Below are positions 11,440 through 21,879 of a stretch of 64,000 nt of DNA, piece after piece. The position numbers were made by a program, and so were the translations under genes. Below the pieces are notes generated by a model. The model had not been told where the DNA came from and did no database searches. It saw nothing but the letters and a program-made list of their open reading frames with translations. The stretch comes from Omphiscola glabra (Eukaryota > Mollusca > Gastropoda > Lymnaeidae): contig OZ024806.1 in assembly GCA_964017045.1 (NCBI GenBank), positions 1,437,502 through 1,501,501 on the forward strand, read 5' to 3'. Every line of letters begins with the position of its first letter. Within the stretch, counting starts at the first letter, position 1.

Positions 11440-11968
11440 TTGTAGACCAATGCCAAGTTCATGCTCACTTCTCTGTTGTGATAATCGTGAGCGTCAATGC
11501 CAAGTTCATGCGCCATTCTCTGCAGTTAAATCGTGAGCGTCAATGCCAAGTTCATGCTCCCTTCTCTGCAGTGATAATCGTGAGCGTCAATGCCAAGTTC
11601 ATGCTCCCTTCTCTGCAGTGATAATCGTGAGCGTCAATGCCAAGTTCATGCTCACTTATCTGCAGTGATAATCGTGAGCGTCAATGGCAAGTTCATGCTC
11701 CCTTCTCTGCAGTTAAATCGTGAGCGTCAATGCCAAGTTCATGCTCCCTTCTCTGCAGTGATAATCGTGAGCGTCAATGCCAAGTTCATGCTCCCTTCTC
11801 TGCAGTGATAATCGTGAGCGTCAATGCCAAGTTCATGCTCCCTTCTCTGCAGTGATAATCGTGAGCGTCAATGCCAAGTTCATGCTCCCTTCTCTGCAGT
11901 TAAATCGTGAGCGTCAATGCCAAGTTCATGATCCCTTCTCTGCAGTGATAATCGTGAGCGTCAAGCAA
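11440..11968. repeat. 47-bp minisatellite (some units 44 bp), about 11 units
   Basis: The unit is gtgataatcgtgagcgtcaa, then TGCCAAGTTCATGCTCCCTT and CTCTGCA. Some units lack the GATAA part (gttaaatcgtgagcg). Confidence 0.9.
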
Positions 11969-12122
11969 ACATTTTACTTTTAGTCAATGTAACATCTTCA
12001 TTTAAATTTTCTCGGAAATTAAATGTTTGAGACGGGGTAAAAATATATTGTATTTTCTTTTGAAATGATTTTGTTCAGACTGTTTTAGCCTCATTTTTCC
12101 CTGTTTGCTAAAAAGTTTTAAT

Positions 12123-12425
12123 TTAAAAAAAAGTATCTTCAATTATATTCTTAAATTTCATACTATCATTGCCATAGTATTTTATTTGAAATGTTCTTAC
12201 ATACTTGGTTACATCTAATATATGATGAAGACGAAAAAGGATATCAAAAATGGATATTAACTTAGTAAGGCTTTTATCCCATTGGATGCTTCGATCTAAA
12301 TTTGATGTTGTTGGAAAGGGATCTGTTAGCTCAAGAATATTAGACAAGTTTCTCCCTTCCTTTCTTGTATCATCATTCACATACAGCCTGGTTACTAGAT
12401 CGCCGTATTGCCGCAGTACAATCAC
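12123..12425 (-). pseudogene. Open frame inside the dispersed repeat, unknown family
   Basis: A 100-codon frame contains RQYGDLVTRLYVNDDTRKEG and a Leu/Ile-rich helical C-terminal half (FDILFRLHHILDVTK). The first half is shared with the 41.8-kb copy and the second half is not. I cannot name it. Confidence 0.3.
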
Positions 12426-12900
12426 CGTAACTTAGCAGCTGGATTGAGGATCATTTCCCAGAGTTCGGATTCAAAGAACTCCGCCCAGTACCCATCCGGA
12501 AGGTCAAGCGAAAGTCTGCAAACGGTAGGACCCAGTGCTGGTAGGACTCTACACCCATGACAAAAGCATCACTGGGAAGTCCTCACACAGACATCACAAG
12601 GTACCTTGGAGGAGCTATTCGAATATGCACTGCCGTGTATGTAACATCCACTTCCGTGATAGCCCTGAGAAACCACAAAGTAAGGGATCGGATAATCAAC
12701 TTCCAATATTGAAGCGATAGCTCCATATAGTAATGCTGTAACGTCGACTTCCCTGATTGCCATGAGAAGCCATGAAGTAAAGGTTTGGAGAATCACTTCC
12801 AACTTTGAAGTGATATCATTGCTGATTGATCTAACAGGAAGATAAAAACGAGATCGATTGATAAGTTAATTCTAAAGTGTCTGATCGCAAACAGTTCTAG
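12270..12900 (-). repeat. Dispersed repeat family, copy 1 (related to 41090-41990)
   Basis: Read on the minus strand it has imperfect subrepeats (TCACTTCAAAGTTGGAAGTG, CTTTACTTCATGGCTTCTCA), then a block whose translation contains VLRQYGDLVTRLYVNDD. The plus-strand copy at 41.8 kb translates to VLRQYGDLVARLYMNDD with the same downstream P-F-P-T/K-T pattern. Conservation of the peptide suggests former coding sequence, possibly from an unrecognised mobile element. Confidence 0.55.
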
Positions 12901-13377
12901 TACAAAGCAAAGCGACGATTAAAATTAGTGTTAGACATTACGGGAACCAAAACACATGCTAAAAATAGAACCTAGATCAAATTATATGAAAGTTGATTTT
13001 AATAACATTGGCTGTCATAGATGACATGTGATTACTTGTAAATAAATAAGTTCATGTTTATTTACGAAATTGTGTTTTTAAGTCTTTGATAGCTAGGCAT
13101 AAATGAATAATATAGTTATGTCCCTTGGTTGGTGAATTTGATACGAGAGTTATGGTTCCTACATCCATATAATCAAAGTTATTTCATCACATATCCATAA
13201 AACACATTCTTTTGTTTCCCATACAAACAACATGTTAGATTCCTTCATATTTCGGATGACTATCCATACGTGATATATACACAATTATTCAAATTGTTAC
13301 CATGTATATACCAAACTGAATGATCTGATGAAAGATTTTCTGGCAACTGATCGCGTTAAATGCGCTAGAATACACTA

Positions 13378-14049
13378 CCGTATTTTCGCGCATATAAAAC
13401 GATTTGTGTATACAAACAATTACATAAGACGCACGTGGCCAAACCATGTGCCGCACTGAGCAATTTATATCCAGTGGTTTCCTTACCTTGATCATAAATG
13501 AAAATGTGTCCAATGTTTCATCACTCGTCGGATGTAACCAAAGTTTCATAACTATTTTTAGTTAACAGACAGATCAGAGAATTGTGTAAGGCAGGACTGC
13601 AATGATTATTGTTTATTCTTATCAGCCGCCGGGCAAATAGCGGTTGGTTGAGTACCTGCCGGGCAAATAGCGGATGGCTTGAGTACATATATTTAGATTC
13701 TAGAAACAATAAACGCAAGATATAATGGCGGTTTCATTTTTATACCAAACATTGAAACGAAAGGATTTAAAATATGAAGTGGCCTACATTGGATTGCTAA
13801 TCATGGCAATGACTGAAGACTTACCAAATTGTTTTTACATAAGGTACTCATTGTTCGTGTTAAAAAAAACTTACGTTCCGTACAATATAAAAAAAACACC
13901 TAATTATAACACGCAAGCAATATATACGACGCAGGTTTAGACAATTTGTGTAAAAAATTATATAAGATGCACCAATATATAATACAAATCCTGGTTGCGG
14001 GGTATGTCAAAATTTGCATAAGACACGTTTTTTATACGTGAAAATACGT
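13378..14049. mobile_element. MITE-like element with terminal inverted repeats and TA flanks
   Basis: The left end CCGTATTTTCGCGCATATAA is the inverse of the right end, which reads (inverted) ACGTATTTTCACGTATAAAA. ATAAGACGCAC and ATAAGACACG motifs follow on each side. Both ends are flanked by TA (13376-13377 and 14050-14051), as in Tc1/mariner-type insertions. Length is about 672 bp. No transposase is seen. A two-copy repeat, GCCGGGCAAATAGCGG, lies inside near 13628 and 13659. Confidence 0.5.
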
Positions 14050-14402
14050 TAGTTGTAAATCAAATTGAATGTTTTAAGGAAAGCTCACGTGATCGCTGAT
14101 CTTGTTAATACACAAATACACTGTGTGCTGTGCTAACCAAGTGTGCTAGAGGACAGTAAAAATTGTGTGGGCCAATTAACACGTGCACAACGCTATCTAA
14201 ACAATCATTGATGTCAGCAGGTGATCACGACTGACCCCCCCCCCCCTATAACACCTTTACTTATATGTCCGATCCTAATTTTGACAAATGTCATTATACA
14301 TTTTTGGAGTTTCAAATTGAAGAAAATACGCTCTTGTATTTATACCATTGTTTCAGTCAACTCTAACTTATAATATCACATTTGCAGTTAAATAATTTAT
14401 AT

Positions 14403-14575
14403 ATAATGGTCTCAAACTCGCCGACCGCTGGCCATTTGCGGCCCGATATCTGAGAGCAAAATTTAGTGTTAATGCGGCTCGTACGTTATTCCCATTATCA
14501 TATCTATAAAGTGAATTCTGTGACGGTTCATGTCGAATGTCACCCACTACATCACAGTTAGTGCAACAAAAACCC
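14403..14575. mobile_element. hAT element terminal fragment
   Basis: The sequence from CTCAAACTC through TTAGTGTTAATGCGGC to the CCCAT-T-TCATATCT block matches the left end of the hAT element at 48462 by eye. It appears to be an isolated end without transposase. Confidence 0.5.
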
Positions 14576-14639
14576 AAGTCTGTGCTCTTGTTCTCTCTCG
14601 TCTTGACTAGAGCAACTCTCTTTTCTCAGGTTCACCAAA

Positions 14640-14925
14640 ACACTTCTTAGAAAAAAGTACAAAAGGTTCAAAACTCTGCTGAAGGCTAGTTTTAAATGCA
14701 AAAAAAACGTGATCACATCACACCACTACTTCATTCACTTCATTGGCTTCCTGTACAAGCACGGAGTGACTTCAAACTCTATGTTCACTACCACATCTTT
14801 TTCTCGAATTCCTGCCCTTCCTATCTAACCGAACTTCTCTCTGTCTATTCACCACTTCTGACAGCTTCGCTCCTCCACAGATGCCCACCACCTTTCCAGG
14901 TTGTTCAAGCAGATTATGTGACTTT
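14640..14925 (+). mobile_element. LINE reverse-transcriptase C-terminal fragment, second family
   Basis: The translation reads HITPLLHSLHWLPVQARSDF, then CPSYLTELLSVYSP. This is the well-known tail of many non-LTR retrotransposon polymerases (LHWLPV box, then PSYL-ELL-Y-P). It is a short, 5'-truncated piece with no downstream poly-A tail visible. Confidence 0.75.
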
Positions 14926-15309
14926 TTGGGAGTACTTTTCTGTGTAAAAACTTTTTTCCACTATGAAATTCCACTATGTTGCTCAGCTGTGCAGTTCTAG
15001 TTGCCGGGATAATTTTATTCAGAACCATAAGGGTGTAAGACCTGTGCCCTGGCCCAGGGCGCTGTGGCCATAGGGGCAACTGGCGCCACCAGTAAATATT
15101 TAACTCCCCCAAGTTTATTATAGTGGAGTGTTAAGATCGGGTCCGTGAATAAATTTTCATACAATGAGTTTTCATGCAACGAAAGTTGCATTCTTAATAT
15201 GGATACTGGAACTGGGGTGGGGAGCCAACCGAAAGTGCGTTGAAATTAATTTATAAATACCGCATTAAAAGTTTGCTTGCCCCTCATACAATTAGTTCAG
15301 CAGAAAGAA

Positions 15310-15440
15310 TATGAGAAACAAAAAGCGTTCCGGGACTCAAAATCGTAAGCGCAAAGCAGAAAAAAATGTGTCGTAATCAGAGAAAGAGCGGAGCCATAGC
15401 GGGACAGAGAAGGGGCTTCGAACAGGGCGAAAATTTACCT
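15310..15440 (+). pseudogene. Basic N-terminus resembling hAT/ZMYM-type transposases
   Basis: A frame beginning near 15311 reads MRNKKRSGTQNRKRKAEKNV. It resembles the K-R-x-SGAQNRKRKAE start common in DUF4371/ZMYM-type hAT proteins. It breaks at a stop within about 20 codons. The assignment is tentative. Confidence 0.3.
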
Positions 15441-15449
15441 AAGGCTTAC

Positions 15450-16260
15450 CTTTGGCGCCCCTATTTGATGTTGTTTGCTTTGCAGAGGTTGCTTTATTTA
15501 ATGTGGTTGTTGTAGCATTTGTTGCAGCGGTAACTTTATTTGGTGATGTAGTTGTAGTATTAGTTGCTGCGTTAATTTTAATGAATGCTGTATTTGTTGT
15601 ATTGATGACAGCGTTGAATAAATTCAATGTTGTAATATTTGTTGAAAAGGTGTTGTAGATTTGTTTTATTTTCAGTGGTGCTTAGATTTGATAAAATAGT
15701 TGTATAAGTCTCTGCAGGGGTGACTGAAATTGATGAACATTGTGTACTTTTAGTTGCAGCGATGACTTTATTTAATGTTGTACTTGTAGTAATAGTTGTT
15801 GCTGTTAAAATATTAAATGCTATAGTTGTTGTATTGTTTGCAGAAGTGGCTGTATTTACTGTTATAGTCTTGGCATTAGTTTAATAGGTCACTGTATTTT
15901 TATTATTATTATTTGTTGTCTTATATAGCGTGGTACCCCAGCCTAGGGCTAGGCTCACAGCGCTGTACATAAAAATATTTACTGTTGTATTCGTAGAACT
16001 GAATCCAGAGAGGACTGCATTTAATGTTATAGTTGTAGTAATGGTTGCAGAGGTGACACTATTTATTTTGGTATTTCTTTTACTGATTTCAGATTTGAGT
16101 GTATTTAATGTTGTACTTGTAGTATTGATTGGAAATGTGATTATAGTTACTGTTTTATTTCTAGTATTAGTTGCAGGGACGAGTGTATTGATGTAGTTGT
16201 AGTATTAGTTGTAGTGGTCACTGTATTTATTGTTGTGATTGCAGATTTTGTTGCCGCGCT
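15450..16260. repeat. Degenerate tandem repeat (GTTGTAGTA-rich)
   Basis: Old, diverged units of roughly 45-50 bp share TTTAATGTTGTA, GTAGTATTAGTTGCAG and GTGACTGTATTTA. The minus strand reads as a Thr/Asn-rich frame (TNTTTTSPNKVTAATN) that is a repeat by-product. A short dispersed block, CCCCAGCCTAGGGCTAGGCT at 15935, recurs at 22428. Confidence 0.6.
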
Positions 16261-16469
16261 GATTTTAAATCAATATTTTTTTGTTGTAGTATAGATGTCA
16301 GTGGTGATTAAATTTCTATATGTAGTTGTGGTATAATTTTGCAAAAATATATCTGATTGATTTTTAAGAGGTAATTTTTGGCCCACTTTTGCCACATCAA
16401 CCACTTGTGAAATATTGTTTCACATAAATGTTGCATGATGCCCAAAATAATTTAGTAAACACATAGGTT

Positions 16470-16880
16470 AACCTACATCTTGCCACCACAGATTATACAA
16501 AATGTTACCATATTACCCAACACAAAGTATTACCCACAACTTCAATCACAAAGGTTTATCCACATCTTACCACATCATCCACAAATGAGGTTTACACACA
16601 TGATACCACATCATCCATCACTTAGGTATAACCACATGTTACCACATCACAGGTTTACCCACATCTTGCCACGTTAACCACCACACAGGTTTACCCACAT
16701 CTTGCCACTTTAACCACCACACAGGTTTACCCACATGTCACCACAACAAAGGTTTACCCACATCTTGCCACGTTAACCACCACACAGGTTTACCCACATG
16801 TCACCACAACACAGGTTTACCCACATCTTGCCACGTTAACCACCACACATGTTTACCCACATGTGACCACATCACCCACC
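16470..16880. repeat. Degenerate TTTACCCACAT repeat, 3' flank of copy B
   Basis: Units of about 24-42 bp read caggtttacccacatcttgc followed by CAC(A/G)T. The same repeat family lies at 51783-52545, at the same position relative to copy C, so it belongs to the duplicated segment. Confidence 0.75.
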
Positions 16881-17381
16881 ATGTCCGTGTATGTCAATGT
16901 TACTTTCATTCAACATAAACAACAAACATACAATAAATAAACCAAATCAAATCAATTTTATTTCTACATGTTTATTTGATCTAATCAAAGTTGACAAAAC
17001 TATTTTAAAATGGTATACAATAGAAGAAATAGTTTTAAATACAACATATTTTATACGTTTATTGGATCAAAGGTTCAAAGATAAGTTCAAATAAAAGCAT
17101 GTCAAAATGTCAACAAAAGAAAAGTCTTGAAAATAAACAAATTATTAATATGTTATAAGTACATGGGATGGGATTGTTAGAGGTGGGGGCGCCGAAACTG
17201 GAGGATGGGGTGCTGATACTGGAAGTGGGGGTGCCGATACTGGATGTGGGGTGTCATGGGGCGTTGTGATGGGGGTGTACATAGGGCGTGGTAGAGGTTG
17301 TTGTATATTACAACAATAAACAGTTGATACAACTTTGTAGAAAATAGTTGAATTATAAAAACATTTTTTACATTATCGATA
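16860..17381 (-). other. 3' flank/UTR of copy B, nearly identical to that of copy C
   Basis: About 230 bp (16870-17105) match 52535-52768 with only a few differences. The minus strand has AATAAA signals (complement TTTATT at 17058-17063, and others near 16960) about 320 nt after the stop. Between stop and signal lies a short 21-bp minisatellite (17175-17265, gtgccgatactggatgtggg type) that is much longer in copy C. Confidence 0.6.
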
Positions 17382-18298
17382 TTAGGTGTAGTACCGACCA
17401 GTGCCACTAAAATTGTTTCCCTCAGAGTTGACCCCACTGTGGACATGGCGGGCAAACAACCAGACTTCATCATACCCCAGTGGGTAGACATGAGCCCCAC
17501 TACTGCCTGGACATGTACATGTTGTGTATGTGTACTTGGTACTATACATATCCACCACGTACCTGTTTATCCATTGTCCTACAGAGATCTGTTTAGGACA
17601 TCCATGTGGATGTGATACTATCAATGTCAACTTGACCTCATCTCTAGAACTCTTGTATTTGTTGTTTACTTTCATCCATAGATCACGCCAGTGTCTCCAC
17701 ATCTTGACCAGTTTATCCAGTAAATCTACGTCACATGTCACACATTTCAACACACACCTGTCTTCCTCAATGTCTGCATCACTCACCGTCCAGCCATCAA
17801 GAGTGACCAGTGGACTATCTTGTCTATCATAGAACAATCTACATGTGGTGTGTCTCGCCTCAAGGTCATCAAACACCACGTGTCTGGCCGTGGACATCCT
17901 TACCTCCCCCCACACTTTGCTGGGTGTGTCCGAGTGTTGACACTTGTGACATGGACAAGTTCTCTTGTTGTAATGTTTGTTTACATCCCACACCATCCCA
18001 GTCCCTACCCTCATGACGTCACTTCCTCTCATGTTATAAAAGGCGTATGGGACTGTGGTGTTTGGCCAAAATTCTGGTCTTTTTGTGCTGGTCATTTTAA
18101 CATCTACCCTGACGGTCAGGTCAGCTGCAGCTTTGATGTAATCAACTAAGTCGTTGTCATGGTGATTTTCAGGCAGGTGATTTATGTTCAAATCGTTGAC
18201 AGGTACGAACTTTGTGTGACCTGGATTCTTCTTACAGCCAACAAGATGTTTGTGTAGATCTGCTTCTCCACCTTCAGACTCCTGGGTTTCATGTGTAC
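17382..18298 (-). CDS. Trypsin-like peptidase family, copy B, last exon
   Basis: 917 nt from acceptor TTGACAG (before 18298) to TAA at 17382. Counting from an in-frame upstream ATG (residues 1-307), motifs come in peptidase order: TARHVVFDD with His142, CDVDLL with Asp192, SHPHGCPKQISVG at 231-243 (the HPxG loop of V8/trypsin-like enzymes), and CPGSSGAHV with Ser269 in the place of trypsin GDSGG. A Cys/His cluster (CPCHKCQH, 117-124) precedes the His box. The true N-terminus lies in upstream exons, so the ATG near the acceptor is not the gene start. The reading frame is intact. The family is not named; catalytic activity is inference from motif order and spacing. Confidence 0.75.
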
Positions 18299-18548
18299 CT
18301 GTCAAGGTGATAAAAGAAAGTACATTTTAATAAGATGATAATCAAATTATTCTAAGTCATTTCACATTTTAATTTTAATACATTTTTACACCTGTCCTTA
18401 TGTATAATTTGTAAACAATAAAATCTCCAGATATAAATTTACATGACGTTTTTGAGACATAGAATGTTTTATTACATACATCAATTGGAATGTTTTTAAG
18501 TGTTGTATACAAAGCAGATTAATGAGAATTATAACAACAAACACTTAC
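18299..18548 (-). other. Intron of copy B (250 nt, phase 1)
   Basis: The donor is TATG/GTAAGTG and the acceptor TTGACAG. Joining gives Tyr-Gly-Thr-His, with the Gly codon split across the junction. Confidence 0.65.
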
Positions 18549-18803
18549 CATAGAAAAGATATGCTTCATCTTTCTTGTTACAACTGTCTTTCTTTCCGTC
18601 ATCAGAGCCCTCATCTGCTGGACTGTCCTCTATGTCATCATCTTCTTGACTGACATCTGTGCCATCATCTTCTTGACTGTCATCTGTGCCATCATTTTCT
18701 TGACTGTTATTTGTGTCACCGTCGTCTTGACGGTCCTCTGTGACATCATCGACTTGACTGTCATATGTGCCATTGTATTCTCGACTGTCGTATCTGCCAT
18801 TAT
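18549..18803 (-). CDS. Acidic repeat exon of copy B
   Basis: 255 nt, phase 1 at both ends (acceptor CTCTATACAG, donor TATG/GTAAGTG). It encodes about seven diverged 9-residue units of the type SQEDDGTDD, rich in Asp, Ser and Gln, ending SCNKKDEAYLFYG. The reading frame is open throughout. Compared with copy A (SPKED units), Lys is replaced and the net charge is more acidic. It probably forms a disordered linker before the peptidase-like domain. Further 5' exons were not found. Confidence 0.6.
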
Positions 18804-18859
18804 CTGTATAGAGTGATAGTAGTTCATAATTATTAAACAGTAAAAATGAAGAGAAATTA

Positions 18860-21600
18860 GATTTTTAAATCTTAATAAATTTTTCTTGCCTTCTCTCTCT
18901 CACAAATGCCACTTCCAGCAAACCATATTTTCTCACTTTCACCAACCATAGATTTCCTGCTTTCTCTATCTCTCTCCATGTGTCTCTCTCTCTCTCTCTC
19001 TCTCTCTCCCTCCCTCTCATTCCTATCTTTCTCAGACACACGCACTTTAAAAGAATAGTTAAATACCCAGATGACGTCACGCCCAATCTAAAGCTAAACA
19101 AACAAACATTTATTATCAATATTTTACCATTAGGTTTTTTCAAAAATTCTGGTTCAGTAAGGGTCAGTCTTTGGGCAGTCTGCATGTAAAAGTATTAATT
19201 AGAAAATTGATAAAAGCTTCACTTATATTGTTATACATACAATTTAAATTTAACTTTAAAAAAATATAAAATGTAAAGCTCTCATAAGAATATATGATTA
19301 CAAATTCTTATAAAAATCAATTTGCCATCAATAGTAGTTTAAAATAAGTTATATTATCATATTAAAAATTGTATTTAGTGTACTAACATATAATAGTATC
19401 TATAAATATTTTCACGCGAACTTTATTTGATATTTAATTGAAAACATCTGAGCTTCAATATCTTCTAGGTCTGTGCTTTAAAGCGAATGCCGTCTGCAAC
19501 TCCAAAAGTATTTAGAAATGGATCGAGTTATTTAAATTATTGTTGTGGTTATTAATACAATTACCAAAAGCAATGTCTTTTAAAGAATTTAGCAAACATT
19601 GTTTAACAGTTTTTGTGTCAGATATATATTATTATAATTTTTTTTTTCAAATTTGTTTATTTTAGGTTATATTTATTTGGAGAATATTGTTTTAATTAAA
19701 TAAATGTTTAAATGATATCGTATACATTTCGTAATCGACGCATGATACTTTAATTCTACTTTTAAAAAATTTAGAAACTGTAAATAAATGAGAAACAAAA
19801 CGATCTTCAATTGCAACACTTATTTTTTAAATGGAATTTATTTGTTTCGATATTAATGTGTTAAAATCTATTATAATAAAATATATTTTTCATTTGTAAA
19901 ACCTTCCCCTTTAGGCCTTTAGACGATATGTTTTATTAAATAAAAATTCAATAAAATAATCGTTTCTTTTCCTCCTTCTCACTTTTTAATAAATTTAGTA
20001 ACTATGGAGACCGGAAGTTTTTCATCTTCAGGGAAGCTAGACTAACAAATCCAATTTTTGTTTGAATCGCTGGCTCGCTGCTGTGACTGAAACATTGTCT
20101 AATGGTATTATAGGGGAGGTAGATCGAGAACCCCGCATATTAACTCGTCGTCTGAGTGTTGTAGAATTCTAACCTAATGACTTAAAAAAAATTAACGAAA
20201 TGACGTCATGACACCAATTCTATATTCTATGCATAAGTCTATGCATCGGATTATTGATTATATTTATATTGTTTATAGTATTAATATGATAGGCCTATCT
20301 AACAACCTAGTCACCAGACTTATACTTTATATTTACAATGTCTTCCCTCTCGCCTCTTTGTAGTAGGCCTACCCACATAAACTAGTCCTCATAATTATAC
20401 TTTACAAGTGCCTTGTCTCTGTTATAGGCTTCATAACATCCCACTCCCTAGACTTAAACAAGTGTTTTGTCTCAGTAAGCATTTGATATGATATACACTT
20501 TGCCATTTCTTCAGTAAGCATTTGATATGATATACTCTTTGCCATTTCTTAACCCCATGTTTGGAGAGGGATTGCATTTTTGTTTGCTAAAATAAAGAAG
20601 ACATTTCCCAACCATTCTATCCAAAATGCATATGCATTCAGTCATCATGGTTGTGTACAACTTACACTACTACTAGGCCATATACTACACTCTAAAGATT
20701 TTAATTACCTAACCTGAAATGTTACTTTAATCTAAAATTTACAACACAAAAGTCAAGAGCTCTCCCAGAATGAGCCCTAGGTTGACATCACCTTATTTAT
20801 TATTTGTTCACATCTCTAGACCATAGTGAAGTCTATAACTTATATAAGCCTACTAGAGAACATAGACTATTAATTAAAGCTAGTGTTATAAAATATACTA
20901 TTATATACATGTCATACATATTATATTGATTCCACAATTGTCAGATAATATTAAAAGTGGATGTAGACACAATAGGACTTTATACCGTAAATACTTGTGG
21001 TAACCTCCTGTATTGATAGTGAATGTAGAAAAATTAGGATTTTACACATGAAATACTTGAAGTAATCTCCTGTATTAGTTATGGATGTAGCCATGGTAGG
21101 ACTTAACAAAGGAAATACTTGTAAAAAACGCCTGTATTAATAGGGTTTAAGCTACTCTATGACTACAAGTTACCATAAACATATTAAATTAAATATATTT
21201 ATTGTTAGGCATTTTTTTCTGTCTATGACTCTTGTATAATTAGTTTTGTTTATGCAAAAGAATCATTTTGTCTCAAAATTTATAAATAACAATATACACA
21301 TGATTATTAGACTTGTATACAATTAGAGCATTAACCATAAAATCCAGGATAAGACATGGAAATATGAAATAATGTAAAGTATAAAACAGAATATTTGTTT
21401 AAATAAATATGTGATATGCCCAGAATATATAAACTTAAAGCTTTAAATAAAAATCCTTTAAGAGATGCACATATATATCATTATTACTATAAATTATTCC
21501 CTTTATTTAAATACAATCTAACAAATTGATTAACTAATAGAATACATTACTATATGCCTTTGGCTATGTATATAACTAAATGTCATAAGGTTAAAGTCAG
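18860..21600. other. AT-rich intergenic or intronic stretch
   Basis: No gene is recognised. A (TC)n microsatellite lies at 18983-19012. Short local repeats occur at 20455-20548 (about 40 bp twice, GCATTTGATATGATATAC) and 20940-21150 (about 70 bp, three diverged units). A GTAACTATGGA block near 20000 recurs at 55735 in the other duplicated segment. Confidence 0.4.
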
Positions 21601-21656
21601 TGGTTACCCATGTTTATAAAATAAATATAGGTAATAAGGTTAAAGTCACTAGTTAC

Positions 21657-21872
21657 CTTTATTATTTCACTTGTGGTTGCAAATACTTTTGAATCATTTT
21701 CTGATTTGTTCAAACATTTTGATTTTGTCTGACTGCCAGTAGTATCTTTTCTTTTACTTGTCTTCTTGTTGTCATCAGATTTGCTAATAGTTAGATCACG
21801 TTTGTTCATATTCCTTGAACATTCTTTCAGTGTATATGCTCCATTTATTCTTGAATTATTCATTGTCAATGG
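21657..21872 (-). CDS. Candidate internal exon, product unknown
   Basis: 216 nt with acceptor GCTATCAG before 21872 and donor AAAG/GTAACT after 21657, and phase 0 on both sides. It encodes a hydrophilic Lys/Ser/Asp/Thr-rich segment (KRDLTISKSDDNKKTSKRKD) typical of disordered regions. It is on the same strand as protease copy B, but its phase does not fit direct joining to that gene's acidic exon, which needs a phase-1 donor. Confidence 0.35.
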
Positions 21873-21879
21873 CTGATAG

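Noticed and set aside
17524..18149. Plus-strand frames opposite the peptidase exon
   Set aside because: They are antisense shadows. The minus strand carries the conserved motifs in all three copies.
18865..19185. Arg/Glu-rich frame around 18980
   Set aside because: It is driven by the (TC)n microsatellite and shows no other coding signal.
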